The position numbers and the translations under genes are program-made. A stretch of DNA of 64,000 nucleotides, from contig JALLLT010000008.1 in the NCBI GenBank assembly GCA_025266875.1, positions 310,001 to 374,000 of the forward strand, read 5' to 3'. The notes below the pieces were generated by a model that was given only the letters and a program-made list of their open reading frames with translations, was not told the origin of the DNA and searched no databases. This document shows positions 37,317-49,475 of this stretch, piece by piece (the stretch's first letter is position 1; each line of letters starts with the position of its first letter). This stretch comes from Fennellomyces sp. T-0311 (Eukaryota > Mucoromycota > Mucoromycetes > Mucorales > Lichtheimiaceae).

Positions 37317-40009
37317 CTACTCCAGCGCTCCATTGTCCAACCGATCCATCCATTCACTTGGTATCACTGGCGTGACGAGTCGTTCTCTGTCACCCTTGGC
37401 CTCTTCCTCGGGTGCCCAGCCAGTGAAGCTGACCATGTGTGCGGTCGTTGGCACCGAGAACGGTAGCATGAACTTGGGATCCCTCGTCTCCTTGATCTCC
37501 TTGTCCTCCTCATCGTCCGACTTGTGCTCTTCCTCGGGCTTCTCGTCCGTCTTGGCCGGGGCCTTGTCCGCGGATTTCTCCTGAGGCTTGGGGTCGTCGA
37601 TGGACTCCGGTTCTTCGGTGGTGGTGGCGGGGGTGGTGATGGTGGAGGCTGTGGTGGGTGAGGATGGCAGGGTGGGCGGAAGGGAAGCCGAGGCGGTGAT
37701 ACCGACACTGGACATGAGCGAGCCGACAAAACTGGAGACGCTATCACGTCTTGATCTCGTTCGTCGCAAAGAAACGCTCTGGGCACGAGCCATGCCGGCA
37801 CTGCTTGCTCTTCTCTGACTTCTTGCCTGCTTGTAACGGACGGTATCCTCGGCGAGCTGCATGGCGTACTTCTCGATTTCGTCGGGCAAACGCTGCTCGC
37901 CCACCTCGTAGCGGTAGTTGGTGACACATCGTTTGACCTGGAGGGCATTGAGGGATTCAAACTTCTTGACGGTCTGAATGAAGCCGACCAGATCCTGCAT
38001 TTGGGTGAGACACTGCAGCAATTGCAACAGCTGGGTGGTTGGATCAAAATAGGTCACCAGGCTGTGTGGTAAGTTGGACTGGCCGATCCAATCCTCGATA
38101 TGCGACATGTTCATGCGCACTTGCATGGCTTTGGATCGACACAGCAGTTTCTTGTTGCTGAGAATGCGGTTGAACATTTCGCAGGAAATGAAATGAAAGA
38201 ATTGTGCCAGGGCTTGAATGATTATGGTTGGGTGGACATCGTAATTTTGCAAAACGTAGAGCGTGGAGGTGAGGAGACTTGTAACGGATTGAGGTGAAAT
38301 GTTGCCGTTGCAGGCTGACGTGGGTGTGCTTGCGTTGCGTTTCATTTGAATGGCCATGGCGCCGTCGGGGGGCACGATCACTGAACGGCGGGTGGATCGA
38401 CGAAAGAATCGCTGCCAGTCGTCGGCAAAGTTGACGTCTTCCATTCCAGGGATTTGTTCGTGTTCCAGCATTGCGGGTGTGAGGATCTTTAGCAGGCGAC
38501 GTTCGGTGTCGTTGATGATCATGGTATAGATTTCGGATATCAGTTCAGAGATACGTAGTTGGTGTTCGGCCGTGGCCACCACCAGTCCGGTGTCCTTTTT
38601 AAAGTAGTAAAGGAGCTGTGTTGCGTTGGTGATCCAGAATGCCAGCACATGGACGTTGCGTGCGTTGGTCTAAATTGGGAGCAAAGTGAATCAAAGCAGG
38701 CAAAACAATGCAATTGGATGTTTTACCTTTATTTCGTTGCTGATGCGCGTCATGGCACCTTCGAGCACCTCCTGAAGCAATTCGTCGCTGGAAAAGTAGT
38801 GGGCGAAGCGGGCGCTGAGGAAAACGACGTTGGCTGGGACGCATATTTCCTGCTGGGAGCGGACGGGAAGGGAGATGTTGGTGATGACAGTGTCCAGGAT
38901 ATACTGCAGGTTGTCTGCGCCAAACACAAACATTTGATCAGGGAGACATTTGTCCCACTGGAATTCATGCGTCATCACGTCGTCATCGTCGTCATCGTCG
39001 TCCTGGTCCTCGGGATCCTGCTCAAAGTCCTCGTCGTCAAAGTCATCGGCCACGTTGCCGGCCAGGGCCATGGCGGTCTCCAGCAGCTTTTTGCGGCGGT
39101 CGGCCTCCTCGACCATAAAATTGTCGTAGCCCTCGAGCGTGGACTGATAGTAAAAGTCGTAGTCGCCGGCGTTGGAGGAGGCGGAGGACAGGCTGCCTGC
39201 GTTGCGGCCCATGATGCTGGAGGTGGACGAGAAGCTGTCGCGGGGATTGGTGGCGAGGATTTCGACGATTTTCTGGTTATCGGTATTGACGAAATCAAAC
39301 ACCGTTCTTCCCTTGGCCGACTTGGTTTGGGACGAAGCGCCGGATTCGAGCAGGACCTTGACCAGCCCTTCGTGATTGTTGTTTGTCGCCCACATGAGCG
39401 CCGACCAGCCATCTAGAAAAGAACGAGAGCATAATCAGATATAAATCTCCTTAAATTTGATTTGCACTCTAATTTATTTCTTGTCATACAAGAGTCCTGG
39501 ACATCCGTTTTCGCACCGGCCTCCAACAATGCCTGAGCGATGTCGACCTTGCCGAAGCATGCGGCGTAGATCAACGGCGTGGTGCCGTCCTCGTCTCTGG
39601 CGTCGATATCGATCCAATCGCGATGGCTTTTGAGCAGCTGCGACACTTTGGCCACATCGCCCGTCGACGCAGCACGACAAAACAGCTGCGTCAATTTGGA
39701 GCGTTTGGAAGCGTCGTCCAGTTTGATTATTTCGCTCTCGTCATTGTCGAGTTGCTCGTCCACAGATGATGAAGAGGAAGAAGAAAGTGGCGATTCCGGA
39801 TTGGAAGGTGTTTTTCCCAGCATGGCCGACAGCTGCTTGTAGTTTTCGGCCATGCGTTGCGTTAGGTCATCATAGGTCATATTTTCATAGTGTTGTCGGA
39901 CGGCATTGTCGTCTTCGTCGTGTTCTTTAATCATATGAAGACCTCCCATGGTCGGTTCGGGCGTCTTTGGGGGCATATCCTCGGCGGGTGGCAATCCACT
40001 TTCCGTCAT
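37317..40009 (-). CDS. Ankyrin-repeat and DIL (dilute) domain protein
   Basis: Three exons (40009-39490, 39412-38727, 38669-37317) encode about 852 aa. After an acidic Ser-rich N terminus, ankyrin repeats span about residues 105-225 (DGTTPLIYAACFGKVDIAQALLEAGA; GWSALMWATNNNHEGLVKVLLESGA). An acidic linker with an Asp run leads to a DIL domain (about 400-690): VLAFWITNATQLLYYF, SLLTSTLYVLQNYDVHPTII, RSKAMQVRMNMSHIEDWIGQ. The tail is Ser/Thr/Pro/Glu-rich. DIL is the cargo-binding fold of class V myosins and afadin; here it has no motor, as in known fungal DIL-ankyrin proteins. Specific cargo is unknown. Confidence 0.9.
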
Positions 40010-40544
40010 TGGCTCGAAAAGCTTGCAGTAATAAAAATATAAAAAAAACGGCGGTTGTTTTGTTGCGCAAAGGAAAAAAAGAAAGGCAAGGTATGCTTCG
40101 TCTTCTTATGGCAAAAAACGATTCGGAATCCGCCCTTACATGTGCTACAGTTTTTTGGTGCCCTTGCATGTTCTCGTTCCTTTTTTTTAGAACAAAACTC
40201 GATGGCGAACGCAAGGGGTGGCCTCTCGTTTCGCCTTTTGCAGTAACAAGCCGTCCGTTTCCTTAAGCCTTCAGAGCCTGCCACCCCACCTGCATCACAC
40301 ATGCCTTGACTTGCCAAAGTTCAGTCCATCCATCACAAGGAGCCACGGCCGGTTGTTTCATTGTCTTGTTCGTTTACGGTTTGCTTTTTTGAGAAGTAAA
40401 AGGGAGAGGGGGGGTGCGATATGCTGCGAACTCTACCGATAAGTGCCTGGATGGATAACACACAGCTCTAAAAAAATATAAAGTCAGTCCGACTCGTTCT
40501 CCCCCCCCCCTTTTTTTTGTTCCCGGTTTTTTTGAACTTACAAA
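40010..40544. promoter_or_regulatory. Bidirectional intergenic region of two ankyrin-repeat genes
   Basis: 535 bp separates divergent ATGs. A TATA-like AAAATATAAAG at about 40474-40484 and a C-run then T-run (40501-40518) lie just before the ANK-dysferlin-FYVE gene. Nothing else recognised. Confidence 0.45.
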
Positions 40545-42759
40545 ATGACCACGATTGTCGAGTTTTGCACGCCACCGGTTCCTGGCGAGCGACACAAGTA
40601 CTACGGCGATGGACACAACAAATTCATCAAACTTTCGCAATACACCGATAAAACTGTCAAACCACTGAAGCCTTCACGGCCCGTCGCGTCTTCGTCGCTT
40701 GTCAAAGAAGTCGAGCAACACCGAACCTTGCATTCGTTGGCCGCTTCTGGGAATTTACCCGTGTTCAAACGGCTGTTGCAACATCTGCCCGATCCTCTCA
40801 AAGCAGTCAATGATCCCCATCCTTCCACCGGCTTGACTCCCATTCACTTTGCGGCGTCTCGCGGCCATGTCGATATTGTTCGCTGTTTGGTGGAAGACTT
40901 TCATGTCTCGGTGGATTCCAGAGATAAAGAGGGAGAGGTACTTTATACACAAAGCGTGTGACTCCAACAAGAGGAAGGCTGACTGCGCATGCATAGACAC
41001 CGTTGTTGAAAGCGTCGTATGCGGGCCATTATCACGTGGTCCAGTATTTGCTATCGAAAAAAGCAAACATACATCAAAAGGACAAGGATGGCTGGACATC
41101 ACTGCACAATGCTTGTTCGCGTGGCTTTTTGCCCGTGGCTCGATTGCTTTTGGAACGCGGGGCTCATGTGAATGCGCAGAACAAGATGGGTCACACTCCA
41201 CTCAGTAAGCGCGTCCTTTTTTCTTGTTAAATTCACCAAAAAGCACTGCTTATTCAATAACCTCTCTATAAGTCAACGCGGCGTCCAAGGGATACATGTC
41301 GATCGTCGAATACTTGCTGGAAGAAGCCAACGCCAACCCGTTGATCAAAAACAACTTTGAAGAAGCAGCGTATGACGTGAGTGCGGCATCGGGAGAAGCT
41401 GGGGAAGCATACATTTGCGAAATGCTGGAGCGGGCTGGCAGCAAATGGTGGCACATGCGACATACCGAAGGAGTGGACATGTCACCGTATTCGCGAGGAG
41501 CGACGTACGATTTATTAGAATTCCATGTCACGGTGATGGTGATTCTGCACGAGAACCAACGATCCACGTCCATTCTGGGTCTCTCCCGACCACAATTCAG
41601 TCCGAATGCCTTGACCAAGCACGATTCGCGAGGGCCATGGTCATTGCATCCATCGGGCATCCCATCACCCAAAGATCAAGTGGTATTGCCACCCAGCGAT
41701 CCCGCGCGTCCGCAAGCCGGATCCAACTGGTTCTGGCTGACGGATTGGCAGATCGATTACAGCGATCCACGGGTCGATCCCACTTCGGGGTGGCAATATG
41801 CGCGATCCTTTGAGGAACGGGATGAAGGATGGACACCTGTGGCGCCCACGGCAGGATACGGATGGGTACGTCGACGACGATGGGTGCGGGTCATGAAACG
41901 ACGCATGGATTTGGCCAAAGGAAACGTTCGAGAGGAACCCATCAGTCGAGATTACTTGGGACAAGCGGAGGATTTGGTGCACAACATTAATATGGAATCG
42001 ACGGAAACCGATCCCACCCGACGCATGTTGCAGCAATTGACAAATGAATTGCGCGTGTACGAAGAAGCCACGCAGATACTGTTGGCAGGATTGAAATCGG
42101 ACACCAACGAATATCGCAAACATGAAGCATCGATCTTGGTCAAGAGTCATTCCGAACATACCGAAAAGTTGAATGCCAAGGTATCCTTGTTGGGAAGTAA
42201 ACTATCCACGCCTGTGGGACCCGTTCAGCATAATCCGGAATTGGCCCGAGAATTGGGCTTTGATAGCCAAGTCCAACAGCCAGAATCCGATATTTACGTC
42301 GACGAAACGCCCGTCACGACCGATTTTGATACCAATCCTTGGAGTGGTGCGGAGCAACAGCAACAGCAGCAGCAACAACAACCTTGGATTCAACACAACG
42401 AGAGCGATTCCAGTTTGAATCATGTGGATTTGATTGGTGGCCATGATGCCCATGTACCGGTGACAACGACGTCGATGGTGGAAGCCGGTCCGCGCACGTT
42501 TACGTGGGAGTCTGATACTGAAGCAAGAGAGTGTCGTCGATGTGCGCGCCGGTTCGGTCTCTTGGTTCGACGTCATCATTGCAGACGCTGTGGTTTGATT
42601 GTATGCGACAAGTGCTCTTCTTCGCGCACGTATCTCTCGCCATCGGAAATCCTGCAGGATCCGAACGGCCCGTTTGAATCACTTCAAGTCCTGGCGTCGC
42701 ATCATCAACGCGTTTGTGACAAGTGTTATGCTGACCTTGGTACCGAAGGCAGAGCATAA
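40545..42759 (+). CDS. Ankyrin + dysferlin/peroxin (DysF) + FYVE domain protein
   Basis: Three exons (40545-40937, 40997-41204, 41273-42759) encode about 695 aa. Ankyrin repeats (residues about 60-240) include TGLTPIHFAASRGHVDIVRC, TPLLKASYAGHYHVVQYLL and DGWTSLHNACSRGFLPVARL. A beta-rich region with YDLLEFHVTVMVILHENQRS (DysF/pex24p-like N part) leads to SNWFWLTDWQIDYSDP..GWQYA and GWVRRRRWVRV, the paired Trp/Arg motifs of DysFN/DysFC. A helical region, a Gln run and a FYVE zinc finger follow (about 620-690): WESDTEARECRRC, RRHHCRRCGLIVCDKC, RVCDKCY. FYVE predicts PI3P binding on endosomes or autophagosomes; function otherwise unknown. Confidence 0.9.
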
Positions 42760-42954
42760 AATACCCCCCCCTATGTAATTGTATACCTTTATATGAACGT
42801 TATTACTGTACTCTCGTTAAGAAAACAAGCTTCCAAATCTGGTTGCATTGTTTTTGCATGTTCCATTTTTATATTATTTGACATCACACCCGTTCGTTTT
42901 CAGCCCCTGCTTTCTCTGTCTCGCTCGTTCTCTTTCTTTCATTTTAATAACAAA

Positions 42955-45342
42955 ATGTCAATGATTACTGCATATCATCATCATCAGGAACAGAGAAATG
43001 AACTCATCTCTCGTCCTCCACTTGTGCAACAACGCATGGTGACTGTTCAAGATGTATCCTATCAAGAACCCATGCAAGGGTTATTGATCATCCACAGCGA
43101 TAGTGAGGATGATGACGACGACGATGACAACGACGCATCCGTATCCAAGCCGCTACCTGACATCCCGTGCGAATACTTGATGCCGACGCACCTGGAAACC
43201 ATCATAGAAGGTTCAATGATTGAGGATGAATTGAGTATTGCGCCTTCGATCCAGGATGATCACGTGTCCATAGCCAGTGAATCCTTTCAAGCCATTGACG
43301 ATCCAGTGAGCGAACCCATCGATAGTCCACTGAACGAACCCATCGATCGTCCAGTGAACGAAAAGCACATTGACGACCGAGCGACGGAGGCGCATACTGA
43401 CGATCGAGTGGCAGACGACGACGACCGAGTGAACATGGAACCCATGAAACCCAGTCCAGGAGATCAGGAACCCATGATCGTCCGAGCGCATGAAGAAAAG
43501 ACAAGTACCGATCCAGAAGATACATGGCATGTGTCGACACGTTTGCAAAAACCCTTTGAACCAATTCATCAACAACCTCACACGCACGAAGAAGCCAAAC
43601 CAGCCACCATTTGGTCGGATGAACATAGCGTCGTGCGGAAACGAGCATCCAAGGAAGAAGTTCCTCAACTGACCGTTCAAACCAGTATCGCGGCACTGTC
43701 CTCCTCTGCATCCCTGTGCAGTCGTTGCAGCTCCATCAGCGCAGACCTGATGCCGAATTCCGCCACAACATCCACCAGCACATCAGATATAGCGCCACGC
43801 TTGGCAAGACCAGCGTCGGTCATGTCATTTATTCCGCCCCGACCCACCAGCATGTACACGAACCACCACCAGCAACCCATTCTTCCGCAGAACAACGTAC
43901 ACAAGTCGCAATCAACGCCGGACTTATTGGCACCTGTTCCGTGCACCAAGTCCAAACTGAGCATTGCATCGTTTAGCTTGACGTATGACGAAGATTCATT
44001 GAAAACGTATCATCGCATGGCAAGCAAGACGAACGACCCCAAAATCAAAATGGCCTATGTGCACTATTTGTTGGATGTGGCCAAACTTTACAAAGGCCAA
44101 AAGAAGAATACCACAAGAGAACGATTGCTGTCGGAAGCTGGCTTTTGGATCGATCGATTGGCTAGACAAGGCCATCCCGAGGCTTTGTATATCAAGGGCA
44201 AGTGGCATTGGAGACCCGAAGAGGAGGAATGCGCACAGTCTTACAGGGCAAAACCTGAACCACACAAGGCGTACAAGTGCTTTCAACAGGCAGCCAGAGC
44301 CGATTGTGTCGATGCCTTGTATGAAATGGCAAGGTATCAAAAGGCGTATGGTGAGTATTCCAGAGCTGTCAAGTGCTATGAAAAGGCGGCTACCAAAGGC
44401 CATACGCTAGCTACCTATGTAAGTCCCTCTCTTGATACCCTTTGAGTTGCAAGAGTAACGCTTTCTGTTGCAGAAAATGGCCAAGATTCTGTTACGCGGC
44501 CAATTGCAGCAGAAACGCAACATCAACCGTGGCCTGGATTACTTGAAAAAGGCAGCGGATGCCAATGATCCCGAGAGCGCGGAACCTGCCTATGTACTCA
44601 GCTGTGTGTATGCGGATGAATTGGAACGTATTGGGATCGATCGGTACGTATGTGATATTGCATTACACAAACAATAAGTCCAACTGTTTATCGCAGGGAC
44701 TCGCAAATGTCCAGAAAAGATGAGCGGCTGGCGTTGCAATACCTTCAAAAGGCCACGCAAGCCGGACTACCGATGGCGGTGCACCATATGGGCCAAGTAC
44801 ATGAATTTGGGCTTTTGGGGCAATCGCAGGATCCTTGGCAAGGCTACGCATGTTACAATCGCGCGGCCGAAGACGGAGACGAACGGGCCATGCTAGATTT
44901 ATCCAGACTGTATGTCCAAGGGATTCCCGGATACTTGATGCCTCAGCATGAAACGGCGTTCAAATGGTGTCAGCGGGCAGCTTCCAAAGGGCTGGAAAAG
45001 GCTGAATATATCTTGGGGTAAGCGATCTGTCGGAACGATGACTCCTATCAACACTAAATCAAATGCGTTGGCTGCAGAACGTATTACGAAGATGGAGTGG
45101 GCACCATGCCGGACTATCCTCGGGCGTTGGAATGCTTTGGTAAAGCGGCTTCCAAAGGATATGCACCGGCTGCTGAGAAGTTGAACTTGCCCAAATGTGT
45201 TCAGCCGATGGATCGGCAAGAACAGCAGCAATTGTCGCGACTTTTGTCGTTGCGTCGAAAGGCGACGTTTGAACTGGTTCATCAGGTGGAACATCCTCAA
45301 CTCAAAGATGGACCTGTTCAAGGCAATTGCTCCATTATGTAG
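42955..45342 (+). CDS. Sel1-repeat protein, Chs4/Skt5-like chitin-synthase activator
   Basis: Four exons (42955-44418, 44474-44643, 44697-45017, 45078-45342) give about 739 aa. A long disordered acidic N terminus (Asp run near residue 50) precedes Sel1-like repeats from about residue 345: YHRMASKTNDPKIKMAYVHY, WIDRLARQGHPEALYIKGKW, AYKCFQQAARADCVDALYEM, AVKCYEKAATKGH and ALECFGKAASKGYAPAAEKL. The C terminus is CSIM, a CaaX prenylation box, as in yeast Chs4. Chs4 proteins target and activate class IV chitin synthase at the bud neck; a related wall function is inferred. The ATG at 42955 has an adenine-rich context; the frame extends upstream to 42793 but that part looks like leader. Confidence 0.88.
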
Positions 45343-45435
45343 ATATATTTTACTTTATTATTTTATGAACATATTATATATATATATATAGTCTATTTCA
45401 GTATGAAACAACGTGTTTATTTACACAACAAAGGG

Positions 45436-46349
45436 TCAATGGGTGACTTTGGAGGAACTACTTTCATCGGGTGCTGCATAAAAATGGTCAACGTGTACTC
45501 TGTTGTTCAAAAAACTGAAACCTTACTTGGTTCACGTTGTTGATTTCGGGATAAATGCGCTACAAAGTGTTGAAGCTGAAGCTGGTATTGTTCCAGTTGC
45601 TCCGGCGTCACCTACGAAATGCAATGAGTTCTGTTGGCATGGTGTATTAAGTATACGCTACCTGCGACAAGTCTGGATAGTATGTCGTCGGCTAAAGGAT
45701 AGTAGCAGGATCAGGATTGTTTGTTTATACTTGCGTGTCCATACACAATTCTACCTTTTCGGACGATGCAGAAGCCGCGGAATCAAACTGGCCAGATTCT
45801 GGATGATAGGTGAAAGGTTCATTTGCCGTGGCGGACTGTTTGGATGTCTCTGCAGCGATGGCTTCCGTTCGTGGCACAATATCAATCAAGAAATCACACA
45901 TGTCTGTCTTTGATATGCCCATGGCAATATCTGAACGCAACAATGTACGTCGTTTGCTTTCCTCCGCGTGAACCCTTTGCATATTTTTTTTCGATGAGTA
46001 TTCGGCACCTTGCTTTCTTTAGAAAGGCACTTTTTTTTTACCATGCACGTTTGGTCAGTTCCGTGATGAAAACTTCACATGCTTTTGCAAACAGAATCGG
46101 TGCCTCGGCACTGATCATCTACAAGTTATTTAGTTCTATGCACACACATACACACACGGAAAAAAAAAGAAAATGTAGCCTTACTTTGACTTCGGGATCG
46201 GATTTCATGACTTTTTTGATACGAGCAAGCGGTAAAGGATGCGTTTTGAAGTTTGCTTCCAGAGATTGCGTATTGGCGATTTCTTCTTGCCAGAACCGGG
46301 TCAGATCAAACGATGGCCGCGACTGCTGTTGAGTATTCAAACAGGACAT
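45436..46349 (-). CDS. NF-YC/Hap5, CCAAT-binding complex histone-fold subunit
   Basis: Six exons (46349-46185, 46118-46042, 45974-45731, 45691-45662, 45611-45527, 45473-45436) give about 212 aa. The histone fold is complete: LPLARIKKVMKSDPEVKMIS, EAPILFAKACEVFITELTKR, AEESKRRTLLRSDIAMGISK and DMCDFLIDIVPR, matching NF-YC, which dimerises with NF-YB and binds CCAAT with NF-YA. A 30-nt exon adds PTTYYPDLSQ before VTPEQLEQYQLQLQHF. In front of the chosen ATG the same frame reads a Gln/Ala-rich stretch (TSSESQQQDSAAAAAATAA) without an ATG, so an upstream exon or non-AUG start is possible. 269 bp separates it from the divergent dynamin gene. Confidence 0.9.
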
Positions 46350-46618
46350 TGCCGCGGTGGCAGCTGCTGCAGCTGCCGAGTCTTGTTGCTGTGATTCCGA
46401 GGAAGTGATTGTGGGCAGTTAAAAAAAAAAGGTAAAAAAAAAAGTAAAAGAAAAAAAAACGCCCCTTATTTTCTACGCTGGTGCCCTTTGACACAACTCA
46501 CATGTGGCGTTCGAGACACACTGACCTTGTTTAACCTATGAGCGGAATTTAACTTATGCTTATAGTTGATTTTCAGGACCGTTTCAGCTTTTTCTTCCCT
46601 TTTTTTGTAAAAAAAAAA

Positions 46619-49338
46619 ATGGATGACTTGATACAATTGACCAACAAGTTGCAGACTGTATTGGCGTCCATTAGCTCGTACGAAAGTCTCGATTTACCAC
46701 AGATCGTTGTCGTTGGCTCGCAAAGTTCGGGCAAGTCTTCTGTACTGGAAACCATCGTTCAACGCGATTTCCTTCCGCGCGGTAGTGGCATTGTGACTCG
46801 ACGACCTTTAATTCTTCAACTCATTACCCAACGTAAACCGGATGCCGAGGAATATGGAGAGTTTATGCATGCTCGAGACAAACGGTTCTTTGATTTTGAC
46901 GAGATTCGGCAAGAAATTGAACGTGAAACAAGTCGCTTGGCAGGTGCCAATAAAGGCATTTCACGTACTCCCATTCATTTGCGCATCTATTCCCCAAAAG
47001 TGCTCACATTGACATTGGTCGATTTGCCCGGATTGACAAAGGTAACTCTTATTTTTTTCGGGTTGTCATGGTGATATTTTTGACTCATATATTTCCCTTG
47101 TGCAACAGATCCCCATTGGTAATATATATATATATAAAAAGTGCAGTTATTCACGGTACAACAGAGCTAAAGATGTGTGCTTTATAGGTGATCAGCCTTC
47201 AGATATCGAGAAACAAATCCGAACTTTGATTATGGATTATATTTCGAATCCAAACAGGTAACGTTTTGCTTCTTCATCACCATGGTAAACAAAAAAAAAA
47301 CTGAACCTTTCGAGTTTAGTATTATATTGGCAGTGTCACCTGCCAATATGGACGTGGCCAATTCGGACAGTTTGAAACTTGCGCGACAAGTGGATCCCGA
47401 AGGTAAGTTATTGCACACATGAGACGGATTTTGTTTTGATAGTGTCACACAAAAAAAGGCAAACGGACTATCGGTGTATTGACGAAATTGGATTTGATGG
47501 ATGCGGGTACGAATGCATTGGACGTGTTGATGGGACGTTCGTATCCACTTCGACTTGGATTTGTTGGTGTGGTGAATCGAAGTCAACAAGATATCTTGAC
47601 CAATAAGCCCATGAGCGATGCGGTTCAGGCGGAAGATGACTTTTTCCGACAGCACCCGGCATACAGAAGCATCCATAGTCGCTGCGGTACCCAGTATCTT
47701 AGCAAACAGCTGAACAATGCAAGTATATACATACCAAAAACGTCTATTAGGCGCAACTAACACCACCTGGAGTAGATTCTATTCACTCGGATCAAGGAAA
47801 AGTTACCCGAACTGCGATCGAAACTCAGCTCACTTGTGAGCCAGACCCAGCAGGAATTAAATCAATATGGGGATCCTGCGTTTACGTCGGGTGCGGTGCA
47901 TCGAGTAAGTTTGTGTAAGACTCTTTTTTTATCGTTACTCAACTGCTCGTTAGGGTTCGTTGATTTTAAAAATGCTTACAAAATTCTCGAATGATTTTGT
48001 GGCGGCCATTGATGGTACGTCGGCCGAAATGTCTACCAAGGAATTGTAAGTGTGTGTGTGTGTGTGTGCGAGGAGAGAGAGAGGGAGAGAGAAATAGATA
48101 TTAAAAGCTAAAAATAATCGATTAGGTGCGGAGGAGCGCGCATCTATTTCATTTTCAACAATGTATTTGGCAGTGCATTGGATGCGATTCCACCGTGTGC
48201 GAATTTGTCCAACAATGATATTCGCACAGCGATCCGAAACTCGACGGGACCCCGACCGTCTCTGTTTGTACCTGAACTTGCATTCGACTTGCTGGTGCGA
48301 CCACAGATCAAGCTATTGGAGGCCCCCAGTCTTCGATGTGTGGAATTGGTTTACGAAGAACTGATGAAGATCTGCCACATTTCGGACAACAAGGAATTGT
48401 TGAGATACCCACGATTGCATACCAAACTCGTTGAAGTTGTTTCTGAACTGCTGCGCGAACGGCTCAGCCCAACGTCAAACTATGTCGAAAGTCTGATATC
48501 CATCGAACGCGCCTATATCAATACCAATCATCCCGACTTCCTCGGTGCTGCGGGTGCCATGGCCAATTTGGAAAGCGAGTCCAAAAAGAAAAAGAAGCCG
48601 GAGATCAAGAGACGGGTATGTCTGTTTTGTAGTTGAATGTTCCTCTTGTTCATGTGTTTTATGCAGCATGTTCGCACAGCGTCACCTGCTTCAAGTGTGG
48701 TGAGTGTAGGGAGTCGCGCCGATGAAGAGAATTTGACCAATGGTGTTGCGCACATCAAGGAAAATGGCTATGTATCAGCAACCGGTGGCAGTAGCGGTGG
48801 TGGTGATAGCAAGGAGTCGTTCTTGACTTACTTTTTCGGTGGAGCCAACAAAAGTGACAGACCTGCCCTTGGACCTCAGGAAATGATGAACAATGCCTCA
48901 TTTACTTCACCATTGTCCGTGACAAGTATGATGGAAACCGAGTTGGAGCGCAAGTTCGAGCAGGCATCGATTGCGGCACCTACTGAAGAACAATTGCAAG
49001 CGTCGGATCGGGAGGAAATCGAGATACAGCTTATCCGTAAGTTTCTTTATGCGTCTTCACATGAAGCTTATTGAGTATGAACAGGAACCTTGATCACGAG
49101 CTATTTCAATATCGTACGAAAAAACATTCAGGACTTGGTTCCTAAATCCATCATGCACTTGCTTGTCAACCATTCGCGCGAATCGGTGCAAAATCGTTTG
49201 GTCGCGTCGCTTTACAAGGAAGAAATGTTTGCCGACTTGCTGCAGGAAGATGAAGGTGTGGCTGCTGACAGAGAAAAATGCAAGACCATGTTGGATGTAT
49301 ACAAGCAAGCGTTCGAAATCGTCAACAGCGCAGTATAA
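46619..49338 (+). CDS. Dynamin-related GTPase (Dnm1/Vps1 class)
   Basis: Ten exons (46619-47041, 47109-47118, 47188-47257, 47320-47402, 47459-47718, 47776-47904, 47954-48045, 48126-48615, 48667-49036, 49085-49338) encode about 726 aa. The GTPase domain has [15 protein letters not shown] (P-loop), GIVTRRPL (switch I), LVDLPGLTK and TKLDLMDAG. The stalk shows [18 protein letters not shown] and [20 protein letters not shown], and the GED is [24 protein letters not shown]. No PH domain; a Ser/Gly-rich insert (about 555-620) replaces it. It acts in mitochondrial/peroxisomal fission (Dnm1) or vacuolar/peroxisomal traffic (Vps1); I cannot separate these here. Exon 2 is only 10 nt, and the intron after exon 5 is GC-AG. 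Confidence 0.94.
47719..47775 (+). other. GC-AG intron in the dynamin gene
   Basis: The donor is a consensus GCAAGT, the acceptor is GGAGTAG, and the length is 57 nt. Splicing here joins QLNN to [13 protein letters not shown] in phase 0, the expected stalk sequence. No GT donor gives an open joined frame. Confidence 0.85.
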
Positions 49339-49475
49339 CTATTTTTTATTACAAAGTAGCAAATAGATCTAGAAAAAAACCCCAATATTATTATATTATC
49401 TTGTGTGTTGTATGTAGAAATACCCCATTCCCCTGTTGACGAGCCAAAAATATATATTTTATATCGTGCCATTTT

